This document shows, one piece after another, positions 16,358-25,408 of a DNA stretch of 64,000 nucleotides. Made by a program: the position numbers and the translations under genes. The number at the start of each line of letters is the position of its first letter. The stretch's first letter is position 1. The stretch covers positions 1,240,001 to 1,304,000 of the forward strand of contig NZ_AP026866.1 of assembly GCF_042849255.1 (NCBI RefSeq), in the 5' to 3' direction. This DNA is from Oceaniferula spumae (GTDB lineage: Bacteria; Verrucomicrobiota; Verrucomicrobiia; Verrucomicrobiales; Akkermansiaceae). The notes under the pieces are model-generated. The model had not been told where the DNA came from and did not search any database. It saw nothing but the letters and a program-made list of their open reading frames with translations.

Positions 16358-19108
16358 TTAGACTACCTCGCTACAACGCTGGCAGAGGTCTGTGACCAAT
16401 GGCTCATAGCGGCGGCAACGTGGGCACATACAGTGATCGGTTGCTTTCGCTGTGGCACTGATCTCAGCTCCGTTGATAACATTGAGCTTCGAGAGGATGA
16501 AGAACTCAGTGACGAAGTCGCGGTCGTTGAGCAGCTCGGCACAGGTGTGATCAGCGGGCAGGGTCAGGGTGACATCAGCCTCGTTGTTCTTGTTGAAAGC
16601 CTTGGCTTGAACTTGCTCCTCAATCGCAGTCTGGATGACGGCGCGGATTTCCAACAGTCCGGTGACTTGTTGGATAGCCATGCCGGGCACAAATTCAGAG
16701 TCTACTTCTGGAAAATCTTGTTCGTGGACACTGCCCTCGTTACCTGCGTGCTCCCACGCTTCATCAGCGGTGAATGCCAGAATAGGAGCCATCAAACGCA
16801 CGATGGAGTCAAAGACGCGATGCATGACCGTCTGGGCGGCAAGTCGACGAGTGGAGTCCAACCCGTCACAATACATGCGGTCTTTGGTGATATCGATATA
16901 GAGCGCGCTAAGTTCATTAGCACAGAACTGGTTGATCTGATTGAAGACCTTGCGGAACTGATAGCTTTCGTAAGCACTTTTGCACTCGGTGATGACCTCA
17001 TTCAGGCGCTCAAGCACCCAGCGATCAAGGACCGTCATATCGTCCTTGGCCACTGACTGAGTGGCGGGATCAAAGCCGTTGATGTTTCCTAACAAGATCC
17101 GAAGCGTATTGCGCAGGCGACGATACGGATCGGCGATCTGTTTGAACAGGTCTTCACCAAATGGAACTTCCGTCTGCCAGTCGACCGACGAGACCCAGAG
17201 GCGTACGATGTCCGCACCATATTTGTTATAGAAGTGCGCCGCATCGGTAGGCTTGCCTTTGGCCTTGGCTGCGGATTTGGAAATCTTACCCCCATCCTTA
17301 TCCACCACAAATCCGTGAGTGAGCACGGCCTTGTATGGTGCCTTATCGCGAACTGCCACACTTAGCATCAGGCTGCTCTGGAACCAACCACGGTGCTGGT
17401 CGGTCGCTTCGAGATAGAGGTCAGCAGGACAAGAAAGCTCGGGGTGACGATCCATGACGGCAACATGAGAGCTGCCTGAATCGATCCACACATCCAGTGT
17501 GTCGCCACACTTGGTGCAGCCTTCGGGTAATCCGAGACGTGAAGCAAGTTCGGCATCAGAAAGCTCGAACCAGATGTTAGTGCCTTCTTTTTCGACGAGG
17601 TCGGCCACCTTACGGGAAACCTCTGCATCGAGAATAACCTCTTCGTTTGCATCGAAGAAAACAGGAAGTGGCACACCCCATGTGCGTTGACGTGAGATAC
17701 ACCAGTCAGGGCGAGCTTCGACAGTACCGTAAATGCGATTACGCCCCCAAGCAGGAAGCCAGGTGGTTTCATCAATTTCGGTGAGAGCTTTCTTACGCAG
17801 ATCATCGATACGGATGAAGAACTGCTCAACAGCGCGGAAAATAATCGGTGTTTTCGAACGCCAGCAATGCGGATAGGAGTGGGCGTAGTTTTCCTTGCCC
17901 AGTAACGCTTCGTTGGCTGCGAGAAGTCTGAGAACGCCAATGTTCCCCTCGTTCTTTTCCATCACGTGCAGTCCTACGAGTTCCGGCACACCCACCTCTT
18001 CGGTGAATCGGCCATCGTCGTCCACAGGAGAAAGCACAGCGAGACCGTTTTGCATGCCGACGGAGTAATCGTCTGCACCATGTCCGGGCGCGATATGGAC
18101 TGCGCCAGTTCCGGTATCTGTAGTAACAAAAGGAGCGAGAATGACCTTCGACTTGCGGTCGAGGAATGGATGCTGAGCCTCAAGGCCTTCGAGCTCTGAA
18201 CCTTTGATCTCAGCGAGTTCTTCGGCAAGCGTCAGTCCCGTTTTCTGCTGGAATTCCTCCAGCAGCTCACGAACGATGATGATGTTTTGGTCAGCAGCGT
18301 CTTCCTTGGTGAAACGCCCGACCACGTAGTTGAGTCTCTCGTGCACCGCGATGCCGAGGTTGGCTGGCAGTGTCCAAGGAGTGGTAGTCCAGATTGCAAA
18401 GGCGGTGTTGTCCGGCAAACTTGCTACGGATGAAGTGTCGCTGATGTTGAACTTAACAAAGATCGCGATGGATTTTTTATCCTGATATTCAACTTCCGCC
18501 TCGGCGAGAGCTGTCTTGGCACCGTAGGACCACTGCACAGGTTTCTGCGATTGGTAGACGAGCCCCTTTTCCACCATGGTGGCGAAGGTGCGAATGATGT
18601 CGGACTCATAGGCGGGGTCCAGAGTGAGATAAGGGTTTTCCCAATCACCTAACACTCCAAGGCGTCTAAAAGAAGCCTTCTGGGTATCGATCCAGCCACG
18701 GGCAAATTCCTCACAACGTCGGCGGATTTCCGCAGGTTCCTCATCGCGGGCGTCCTGCATGACTTTAAATTCGATCGGCAGTCCGTGGCAGTCCCAGCCT
18801 GGGATATACGGAGTTTCAAATCCGGCCATGGTCTTGGATTTAAGAACCAAGTCCTTGAGAACTTTATTGAGGGCAGTGCCCATATGCACGTCGCCGTTCG
18901 CAAACGGTGGGCCGTCATGGAGAATGAATCGGGGTGCTCCTTCGTCCTTACGACGCTTCTGAATTCGTTGGTAGAGGTTCTCCTGGTTCCAGCGCTCTAG
19001 GCGACCGGGCTCGTTTTTCACCAAGTCTCCGCGCATGGGAAAACTGGTGTCAGGAAGGCTCAGGGTGCCCTTGTAATCGGGCTGGTTGTTGGACTCGTCC
19101 GCACTCAT
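16358..19108 (-). CDS. ileS: Isoleucine-tRNA ligase
   Basis: 916 residues. Class I synthetase: HIGH-type motif in FANGDVHMGTALNKVLKD, KMSKS-type loop GGKISKSAAKAKG, editing domain around TTPWTLPANLGIAVHE, and WISRQRTWG-like CISRQRTWGVPLPVFFD. The C-terminal zinc-binding module has CPRC and CQRC. It charges tRNA-Ile and edits valine. The length is close to the bacterial type (about 940). It heads the ileS-lspA operon. A long antisense frame on the plus strand is only a shadow. Confidence 0.96.
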   Translation of the reverse strand: MSADESNNQPDYKGTLSLPDTSFPMRGDLVKNEPGRLERWNQENLYQRIQKRRKDEGAPRFILHDGPPFANGDVHMGTALNKVLKDLVLKSKTMAGFETPYIPGWDCHGLPIEFKVMQDARDEEPAEIRRRCEEFARGWIDTQKASFRRLGVLGDWENPYLTLDPAYESDIIRTFATMVEKGLVYQSQKPVQWSYGAKTALAEAEVEYQDKKSIAIFVKFNISDTSSVASLPDNTAFAIWTTTPWTLPANLGIAVHERLNYVVGRFTKEDAADQNIIIVRELLEEFQQKTGLTLAEELAEIKGSELEGLEAQHPFLDRKSKVILAPFVTTDTGTGAVHIAPGHGADDYSVGMQNGLAVLSPVDDDGRFTEEVGVPELVGLHVMEKNEGNIGVLRLLAANEALLGKENYAHSYPHCWRSKTPIIFRAVEQFFIRIDDLRKKALTEIDETTWLPAWGRNRIYGTVEARPDWCISRQRTWGVPLPVFFDANEEVILDAEVSRKVADLVEKEGTNIWFELSDAELASRLGLPEGCTKCGDTLDVWIDSGSSHVAVMDRHPELSCPADLYLEATDQHRGWFQSSLMLSVAVRDKAPYKAVLTHGFVVDKDGGKISKSAAKAKGKPTDAAHFYNKYGADIVRLWVSSVDWQTEVPFGEDLFKQIADPYRRLRNTLRILLGNINGFDPATQSVAKDDMTVLDRWVLERLNEVITECKSAYESYQFRKVFNQINQFCANELSALYIDITKDRMYCDGLDSTRRLAAQTVMHRVFDSIVRLMAPILAFTADEAWEHAGNEGSVHEQDFPEVDSEFVPGMAIQQVTGLLEIRAVIQTAIEEQVQAKAFNKNNEADVTLTLPADHTCAELLNDRDFVTEFFILSKLNVINGAEISATAKATDHCMCPRCRRYEPLVTDLCQRCSEVV

Positions 19109-19212
19109 AATCTAAGGCGGCGGACGCTAGACACTGATGAGCTGGGGGTCAATCGCTTACTTCCCCAGCTTTTTCCCTAAATTGACTCCCTCAAGCCTGC
19201 ATCCTGAGGCCT

Positions 19213-19911
19213 TCAGGAGCTCTTGGGTGTCAGGCCCATGGGCATCCAGTCTTTTGGCATCGGCTTGATACCTGCCGGAGTTGCGTCTCCTGGGACAGCT
19301 CCTCCGGACTCGACACCAGCCAGAACAAGAATGCCATCCAGTACAACATCCAGCGCCACAGGAGAATATCTGGTCATGTTGGCAATCCTGTTAATATGGG
19401 TTTGTATCCGTTGGGCAACGACTTTGGCTCTCTTGCCATAAGCCTCTTGGTTTTCATCCCGAACATACCAATAAATTCCACCATCGATCTGAGGAGTCGC
19501 GCGCTTTCCGTTGCTTACTGGAGTTCCCGCCTTCCCTTTCGGACTTGCAGGTTTTGTGGTGGGTGGGGCTGACTCTTTGCTGCTAAGCAATTTCTTATCT
19601 TTACCTTCAACTCCCGCCAAATCACCAACGATCAGGCTGACCTCTCTAGAAATATCGTCCAACTGCTTGCGTGCTGCGAAAGCAGATTTTTCATCCCTCA
19701 CTTTTGCCAAGATCGATGGAACCTTCTCGATAGCGGTCAGATATTTGGCAGCGGCGGCATCGGATTTCGCAAGCTCCTCATCGCTGACGGTGAGAGCTTT
19801 CGCCTCCTCCCCTTTCACCTTTCGAACAAGCTCCTCCACCTTTTCACAAGAACATAGAAACAAGCTGGCGGCTGAGGCAGCCATGATCATGGGTAAATAT
19901 TTCGACTTCAT
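19213..19911 (-). CDS. Lipoprotein of unknown function with KPMPK tail motif
   Basis: 232 residues. Lipobox at LFLCSCEKV (Cys near residue 21-23), then a charged helical region (about 25-105) of coiled-coil character, a Pro/Lys-rich linker (PPTTKPASPKGK), and a C-terminal domain of about 90 residues (RATPQIDGGIYWYVRDENQEAYGKRA...). The last residues, IKPMPKDWMPMGLTPKSS, closely resemble those of the adjacent thioredoxin-like lipoprotein (IKPMPKEWLPPGVTRG). The two genes are 27 bases apart on the same strand. Function not recognised; a partner role with the thioredoxin lipoprotein in the periplasm is inferred. Confidence 0.7.
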   Translation of the reverse strand: MKSKYLPMIMAASAASLFLCSCEKVEELVRKVKGEEAKALTVSDEELAKSDAAAAKYLTAIEKVPSILAKVRDEKSAFAARKQLDDISREVSLIVGDLAGVEGKDKKLLSSKESAPPTTKPASPKGKAGTPVSNGKRATPQIDGGIYWYVRDENQEAYGKRAKVVAQRIQTHINRIANMTRYSPVALDVVLDGILVLAGVESGGAVPGDATPAGIKPMPKDWMPMGLTPKSS

Positions 19912-19938
19912 CGTTTTTCGGTAAATTATCGATTGGGA

Positions 19939-20535
19939 TTAACCGCGTGTCACCCCGGGCGGGAGCCACTCTTTGGGCATGGGTTTGATCTTAGGCTCAG
20001 GAGGTTTCGCAGGTTTGTTTTCGGTAGAGCCTTCAGCATTCGCAGTGGTAGCATACTGATCAATGCGTCGCTGTAATTCCTGTTCTGGAGGAGCACCGGT
20101 GAATTGATTCACTTTTGCGCCATTTTGATAGAATTGAAATGCGGGGATTCCTCTGATTTGTTCTTTCGCCGCCCAGTTGCGTTCACTGTCTACATCTACT
20201 TTGAGGATTTTGACTTTCTCAGAATTCACTTTGGCTAATCGCTCCAACACGGGAGCGACCTGTCGACATGGGCCACATGTGTCTGAGTAAAATTCCACCA
20301 AGACCAGACGGGACTCATCGGCAATGATCGATTTCCCTTCATCCTCCCCCACTACAATGACTTCTGCAGATCCGGCTGACTCTGCTTTTTGCACAGAGTC
20401 ATCAAAAAGGTTTTTCGCTTTGTCGGTAATCTCAGACACCTTGTCACAAGAAGTCACTCCGACTAACAGCAGCCCCCCGAAGATGACATTACTGATCGGT
20501 CTCGCCAACATGCGAGTAGCAGAACAACCTTTCAT
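19939..20535 (-). CDS. Thioredoxin-domain lipoprotein with KPMPK tail motif
   Basis: 198 residues. Lipobox LVGVTSCDK, then a short helical spacer and a thioredoxin fold at about residues 60-160 with active site SDTCGPCRQ (CGPC), DVDSERNWAAKEQIRGIPAFQFY with the cis-proline, and a C-terminal Lys/Pro-rich tail IKPMPKEWLPPGVTRG. It is likely a membrane-anchored oxidoreductase on the periplasmic side. It is upstream of the unknown lipoprotein sharing the tail motif, so both are expected in one transcript. It is divergent from nadK. Confidence 0.85.
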   Translation of the reverse strand: MKGCSATRMLARPISNVIFGGLLLVGVTSCDKVSEITDKAKNLFDDSVQKAESAGSAEVIVVGEDEGKSIIADESRLVLVEFYSDTCGPCRQVAPVLERLAKVNSEKVKILKVDVDSERNWAAKEQIRGIPAFQFYQNGAKVNQFTGAPPEQELQRRIDQYATTANAEGSTENKPAKPPEPKIKPMPKEWLPPGVTRG

Positions 20536-20609
20536 GTAGCTGAATTATCACTAATACTAAATAAAATCAAGGCTGGATTGGGGGCGGCAGAAGTCCTGCG
20601 TCATACTCC

Positions 20610-21521
20610 GTGCATAAAAGATCTGTTTCTGTTGTAACTTTCGTGGTTTCCCGCCATGCTTCGCACGTGAATGTTGGCATCATAGCAAACCCTAACAAAT
20701 CTGGCGCTAAAAAGACCTTGGTGGCGCTGTGTGCCGCCTTGGAAGCCGAAAACCTTGTCCCTGTATTGGAAACGGTTACAGCTGACATTATTAAAGCTCC
20801 AGGGGGCATGGATGCTGCAACCTTCGGAGACAGCTGTGATGTAGTCGCCGTGTTAGGTGGTGACGGCACCATGCTGAACGCAGCAAACCAGTTGGGCCCT
20901 GCGAATATCCCTGTCGCCGGTATTAACATCGGCACGCTTGGATTTCTAACTACTTGTACGGATACCGAACTCGATGTGTTTGCCAAAGCGGTAGCTAACA
21001 AAAAATACACCTTGATCAAACGCATGCAGCTAAAAGCGACTGTGTTTGCTCCGGACGGATCCGAGGAAAGCTTCAGAGCTCTCAATGAAATCACCCTGGC
21101 TCGCGGCCAGACTGGTCGACTCGTCTCCCTAGACGCTTGGGTAGATGGTGAACTTCTGAACCATTACCGAGCCGACGGTTTGATTGTGGCCACCACCACA
21201 GGATCCACAGCTTACTCGCTCTCGGCGGGAGGTCCATTGATCGCACCGAAGGCGGATGTATTTGTGATCACACCGATTTGCCCACACAGTTTGAGCAACA
21301 GATCGCTCGTGGTTTCCGACAGCTCCGTGGTCGAACTGGCTCCAGCGGAAGATGCCGAATGCCCGATGCTATTTACCGTAGACGGTCGCGAAGTCGTGGA
21401 AATCAATCAGGGTAGCCGAATTCGGGTGGAACAGGCTGGGCATGCCTTACCGCTACTGCGTCTGGAAGGTCGCACGTTTTACGCCACACTCCGCCAAAAA
21501 CTTGGCTGGGGGCAAAATTAA
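20610..21521 (+). CDS. nadK: NAD kinase
   Basis: 303 residues from ATG 20610; GTG 20667 (VNVGIIANPNKSG) gives a 284-residue protein closer to the family start and may be the true one. Key motifs: VLGGDGTMLNAAN, NIGTLGFLTT, GLIVATTTGSTAYSLSAGGPL and PICPHSLSNRSLVV. It phosphorylates NAD to NADP using ATP or polyphosphate in the cytoplasm. It is divergent from the thioredoxin lipoprotein and followed by aminopeptidase P. Confidence 0.93.
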   Translation: MHKRSVSVVTFVVSRHASHVNVGIIANPNKSGAKKTLVALCAALEAENLVPVLETVTADIIKAPGGMDAATFGDSCDVVAVLGGDGTMLNAANQLGPANIPVAGINIGTLGFLTTCTDTELDVFAKAVANKKYTLIKRMQLKATVFAPDGSEESFRALNEITLARGQTGRLVSLDAWVDGELLNHYRADGLIVATTTGSTAYSLSAGGPLIAPKADVFVITPICPHSLSNRSLVVSDSSVVELAPAEDAECPMLFTVDGREVVEINQGSRIRVEQAGHALPLLRLEGRTFYATLRQKLGWGQN

Positions 21522-21607
21522 AAATGCTCTAAGCCGAATCTGGCAAAGTGTCTACTGGCGGGTCTTTGTAGTTGCAGGATCAACTGTTGTTCGTTGATAT
21601 CGCGGGC

Positions 21608-22897
21608 ATGAGATATGATCCTGCCGATTCACAGTTGTTTGTCCGAAACCGCGAACGTCTGATCTCGGAGCTAAAGCCCAACAGCATCGCGGTGCTTCAC
21701 TCAAATGATGTGATGCCGACCAATGCCGACGCGACCATGGCGTTCAAACAGAACACCGACTTCTATTACCTGACGGGTGTGGATCAGGAGGAAAGTATCC
21801 TGGTTTTGTTCCCCAATGCCAAAAACGCAAAGGACCGTGAAATTCTCTTCGTTCGTGAAACCAATGAACATATCGCCATCTGGGAGGGAGCTAAACTATC
21901 CCAAGAGCAAGCGACTGAAATCTCAGGTATTCAGAACGTCCAATGGACTGAAAATTTTGATACCATTCTCCACCGCTTGATCCAACAGAGTGAACACGTT
22001 TATCTCAACACGAACGAGCACCTACGTGCTGCTATATCCGTAGAGACGCGCGATGCGAGATTCATCAAAAAATGTCAGGATCATTATCCACTCCACAAGT
22101 ATGAACGACTGGCCCCGCTGATGCATCGTCTGCGCATGACGAAGGATCCTGAGGAAATCAAAATGATCCAAAAAGCCTGCGATATCACCGAAGACGGCTT
22201 TCGTAGAATCCTTCAATTCGTCAAACCCGGTGTCGGCGAGTGGGAAGTTGAGGCCGAGTATATGCACGAATTCCTGCGTCAAAAATCGAGAGGTTTCGCA
22301 TACTCTCCCATCATTGGATCCGGCAAGAACGCGTGTGTATTACACTATCTGGAAAACAAAGACACCTGCCAGGATGGTGAACTGTTATTGATGGACGTCG
22401 CTGCCGAGTATGGCAATTGGAATGCCGACATGACCCGCACCATTCCTGTAAACGGTAGGTTCACGGATCGGCAGCGCGCGGTATACAACTCCGTGCTTAA
22501 CGTCTTCCGCAAGGCCAACGAAATCTTGCGCCCTGGCATTCTCCCAACTGCTTATCAAAAGCAGGTCATGGGATTCATGGAGGAAGAATTGATCAATCTC
22601 GAACTGATTGATGCGGCAGAGGCAGCGGAGCAAGACGACAGCAAACCTCTCGTCAAACGTTACTTCATGCACGGCACATCCCACCACCTGGGACTCGACG
22701 TCCATGATGTCTGCCCACCAGAGGAGCCCATTGTCGAAGGCATGGTCTTTACGATTGAACCCGGCATCTACATTCGCGAAGAAAACCTCGGTATCCGACT
22801 CGAAAACGATGTAGTCGTTCAGAAGGACGGGAACTTCGACTTGATGGCTAACATACCCATCGAAGCAGACGAAATCGAAGCCTTGATGAACGCCTAA
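21608..22897 (+). CDS. pepP: Xaa-Pro aminopeptidase (aminopeptidase P)
   Basis: 430 residues from ATG 21608 (MRYDPADSQLFVRNRERL, the usual family start); a TTG at 21572 would add 12. The N-terminal creatinase-like domain is followed by a pita-bread peptidase M24 domain. Metal ligands: two Asp in LMDVAAEYGNWNADMTRT, His in HGTSHHLGLDVHDV, Glu in IEPGIYI and in GIRLENDVV. It cleaves the N-terminal residue from peptides with proline in position two. It is followed 20 bases later by an NlpC/P60-like gene, probably in one transcript. Confidence 0.9.
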   Translation: MRYDPADSQLFVRNRERLISELKPNSIAVLHSNDVMPTNADATMAFKQNTDFYYLTGVDQEESILVLFPNAKNAKDREILFVRETNEHIAIWEGAKLSQEQATEISGIQNVQWTENFDTILHRLIQQSEHVYLNTNEHLRAAISVETRDARFIKKCQDHYPLHKYERLAPLMHRLRMTKDPEEIKMIQKACDITEDGFRRILQFVKPGVGEWEVEAEYMHEFLRQKSRGFAYSPIIGSGKNACVLHYLENKDTCQDGELLLMDVAAEYGNWNADMTRTIPVNGRFTDRQRAVYNSVLNVFRKANEILRPGILPTAYQKQVMGFMEEELINLELIDAAEAAEQDDSKPLVKRYFMHGTSHHLGLDVHDVCPPEEPIVEGMVFTIEPGIYIREENLGIRLENDVVVQKDGNFDLMANIPIEADEIEALMNA

Positions 22898-22917
22898 CAC
22901 TAACGCACCAAGTCATC

Positions 22918-23673
22918 TTGCGTATACTAGCAGTCATACTAGTTATCTTCGGTCTAATCGCCGGAGGTGTGGTCTGGCTACTACGGCATCCGGCGTCACC
23001 CATTGTGGCCAAAATAACGGAAGTTTCAGAACCTGTGCCGATACCGGACCCAGAAACATATGCGGTCACAGTCGAAGAGATCGACTACCACCGGAAAAAG
23101 CTCTCGAAAGCCTATCGCAAAGCCAAAACTGATACCGAGAGGCAAGCCATCATCGCCAGCGCGCGTTCTCTGTTAGAACTCACAATGCCATCGCTCATGC
23201 GCTGCTGGCTTGGAACTCCTTGGGATTACAACGGCATGGCCGCAAAGCCCGGAGGAGGAAAAGTGGCCTGTGGATATTTTGTTTCAACCATCATGCGTGA
23301 CTCGGGATTTGATGTGCAACGAATCCGACTGGCACAGCAGCCATCACAAAACATATTGCTGACATTTCTCCCTCGGGAAAAGTTACACATCAAAGTGGAC
23401 GTGAACTACCCAGAGTATCTCGATCTATTTCGGCGGAAAGACCATGGGATTTATATCATCGGTCTTGATAAGCATGTAGGTTTCCTCATTCACGATGAGA
23501 ATGGTGTCCAGTTTATCCACTCTGGCGGTTTGCTTCGGAGAGTGGTCGACGAGGGGCCAAGCGATGCTTATTCGATTGAGAAATCGAATTACCGAGTCAT
23601 CGGAAACATCACTGGTGACAAAGAGCTGCTCAAACGGTGGCTCTTGGAAGACTCGTTTCCTACCTACCGATAG
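22918..23673 (+). CDS. NlpC/P60-like cysteine peptidase, membrane-anchored
   Basis: 251 residues starting with TTG 22918 (LRILAVILVIFGLIAGGVVWLL, an N-terminal membrane anchor); no ATG gives the anchor. The domain at about residues 85-225 has the layout of papain-like cell-wall peptidases: GTPWDYNGMAAKPGGGKVACGYF (nucleophile Cys), KHVGFLIHDENG (His) and FIHSGG. Such enzymes cut peptidoglycan stem peptides or act as amidases. Assignment rests on motif spacing, not on close similarity. It follows pepP by 20 bases. Confidence 0.6.
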   Translation: MRILAVILVIFGLIAGGVVWLLRHPASPIVAKITEVSEPVPIPDPETYAVTVEEIDYHRKKLSKAYRKAKTDTERQAIIASARSLLELTMPSLMRCWLGTPWDYNGMAAKPGGGKVACGYFVSTIMRDSGFDVQRIRLAQQPSQNILLTFLPREKLHIKVDVNYPEYLDLFRRKDHGIYIIGLDKHVGFLIHDENGVQFIHSGGLLRRVVDEGPSDAYSIEKSNYRVIGNITGDKELLKRWLLEDSFPTYR

Positions 23674-23698
23674 AAAGCCCCCTCACTTGTTAGTGAAC

Positions 23699-24595
23699 TT
23701 AGGAAACTTTTTTCAGTTTCTTGCCCGCACGCTTCTCGATGTTGTTCGCGTTTTTCTCATCGCCGCTAGCGCGCAAGAATTCCGCGTAGTTGGATGACAC
23801 GGTCGCGTAATCCATAGGTGCGTCCTTGAGCTGACCTTCGTAGATTTTCAAAGCTTCTTGGAAGTGTTTTTTAGCCTCTCCCAACTCTTGGGTTTCACAA
23901 AGAGCCAGTGCGAGATTGGCGTGGGACTGCGCTGTCTCGAGGTGATTTTCTCCAAAAGTCGCGATACGTGCCTCCAATGCCATCATCTGCATCTCGCGAG
24001 CTTGCTCGGAGTAGCCCGCAGCCAGGTAAAGTGCTCCGACGTTGTTACAAACAGCTGCCGTCTCCTCATCATTGGGCCCGAGGTGCTTATGGCAAATTTG
24101 TAGAGATTTGAGATATAGACTTTCGGCTGATTCAAAATCACCCCGGCTTTTGTAGATGTAGGCGAGATTGTTGCAGAGATCCGCAACATCAAGGAGCGCT
24201 GGTGGATCCATTCGCTCGAAAAGCTCAATGCCACGTTCGTAGAAGCGAATCGCCTCGTCTTCGTTACCGTCGCTATCGTAGACCACTGCCACACTGGCAC
24301 TGATGCGAGCTTGTTGCTCAGTGTGATCCCCCTCGGTTTCCGATAAGAGTTCGAGAGACTCCAAATACGACAGACGGGCGTCTTCCAAATTTCCATACTG
24401 GCGTAAAAAGTCACCTTTGACTTCGAGTGAAACGGCCAAAGCCTCTTTGCTTTCCCTATCTGAACCCAGCGCACCGCGTGCCTTGTCCACACCTGCAGAT
24501 GCAGCGTGCATAGCCTCGTTCCAGTTGCCCTCTTCGCAAAGTTTTCTCACTCTTGCTTGGAGCATATTCAATAAATTGGCGGTTCCTGATTCCAT
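23699..24595 (-). CDS. TPR repeat protein (kinesin-light-chain-like repeats)
   Basis: 298 residues from ATG 24595 (MESGTANLLNML); the frame opens at 24634. It has about five 42-residue TPR units of the kinesin light chain type, for example DVADLCNNLAYIYKSRGDFESAE, ETAAVCNNVGALYLAAGYSEQA and ETAQSHANLALALCETQELGEA. No signal peptide and no enzymatic domain, so it is likely a cytoplasmic scaffold. It is convergent with the NlpC/P60-like gene. Partner unknown. Confidence 0.8.
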   Translation of the reverse strand: MESGTANLLNMLQARVRKLCEEGNWNEAMHAASAGVDKARGALGSDRESKEALAVSLEVKGDFLRQYGNLEDARLSYLESLELLSETEGDHTEQQARISASVAVVYDSDGNEDEAIRFYERGIELFERMDPPALLDVADLCNNLAYIYKSRGDFESAESLYLKSLQICHKHLGPNDEETAAVCNNVGALYLAAGYSEQAREMQMMALEARIATFGENHLETAQSHANLALALCETQELGEAKKHFQEALKIYEGQLKDAPMDYATVSSNYAEFLRASGDEKNANNIEKRAGKKLKKVS

Positions 24596-24742
24596 AGGTA
24601 CTTGTGTTTGAATGCAATGGCGATGTAAACACATCGCCTACCTCAATTAACACCACTTTATTGAGGATGGCCAGCGAAATTACAGTCCCTTAGGACTTCC
24701 AAAATACCCAGCAACCATTGATTTTGTGGGTTTTCAACGTGT

Positions 24743-25288
24743 TCAACTTTGGCCATTCCCCTCTGTTGCATGCAGACACGCAGCACGAGCCCGAGGCAGA
24801 CTCCCAAAAGCCTGCTCGATGGCCAACGCCGCACTGGTTCTACTGTGTGCTATACCCATTATTCGGGCCAGTTCGTGTTCAAAATGCAACACCCCTCGCA
24901 AATCCGCTCCCTGTCCGGCCAAATATCCGAGCCCTCGCCGCAAGAGGTCAAACAGCTCCGGCTCGGGATGATCCAGCTCCACCACATGGGCCAGCAGCTC
25001 CCCGAAATAAGAAGCAGCCACGGTATCAGCATATCGTTTGCGAAGGCTCTCTCGGTAGTTGGTAACACTCAGCTCCCGTAAGGTATGCAGCTCGGTCTTG
25101 CGGCTGCGCACCCAGTTGATTTCCGCCTCAAAAAAAAGGTCAATTTTCCCCGCGAATGTGCTTTTCGGCCGACGAGCCCCTTTCGCCACAGTTTTGATCA
25201 AACCGTGTTCCTCGGTGCACCAGTGCACGATCAAGCTACTCTCAGTCAACTTGGTTAGACGGATGATGATACCGGTGGATTTTTCCAT
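24743..25288 (-). CDS. recO: DNA repair protein RecO (short form)
   Basis: 181 residues from ATG 25288 (MEKSTGIIIRLTKL). The frame is open to 25720, but the extra part lies antisense to prfB and has no RecO character. The N-terminal OB-fold carries SSLIVHWCTEEHGLIKTVAKGARRPKS; a helical part follows (YADTVAASYFGELLAHVVE, LFDLLRRGLGYL). RecO loads RecA with RecR in recombination repair. It is shorter than the usual 240-250 residues, missing part of the C-terminal region; no zinc cysteines are present. It is divergent from prfB. Confidence 0.85.
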   Translation of the reverse strand: MEKSTGIIIRLTKLTESSLIVHWCTEEHGLIKTVAKGARRPKSTFAGKIDLFFEAEINWVRSRKTELHTLRELSVTNYRESLRKRYADTVAASYFGELLAHVVELDHPEPELFDLLRRGLGYLAGQGADLRGVLHFEHELARIMGIAHSRTSAALAIEQAFGSLPRARAACLHATEGNGQS

Positions 25289-25408
25289 GCTGAGCCGCCA
25301 GCAAACCATGGAAATCCATCGCCGTGAAGACCCGTGTTCTGCTTGGCTGCGAATTTCTTCACGATTCAGCATTCCAATCCATAAAAATCCCGCTATCACT
25401 CGCCCCGT

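Noticed and set aside
16130..17056. 308-residue plus-strand frame
   Set aside because: It is antisense to ileS and lspA, both well conserved; composition follows the complementary codons and no domain is visible.
23683..23696. Small hairpin TCACT-TGTT-AGTGA between convergent genes
   Set aside because: Only five pairs and no T run; too weak to call a terminator.
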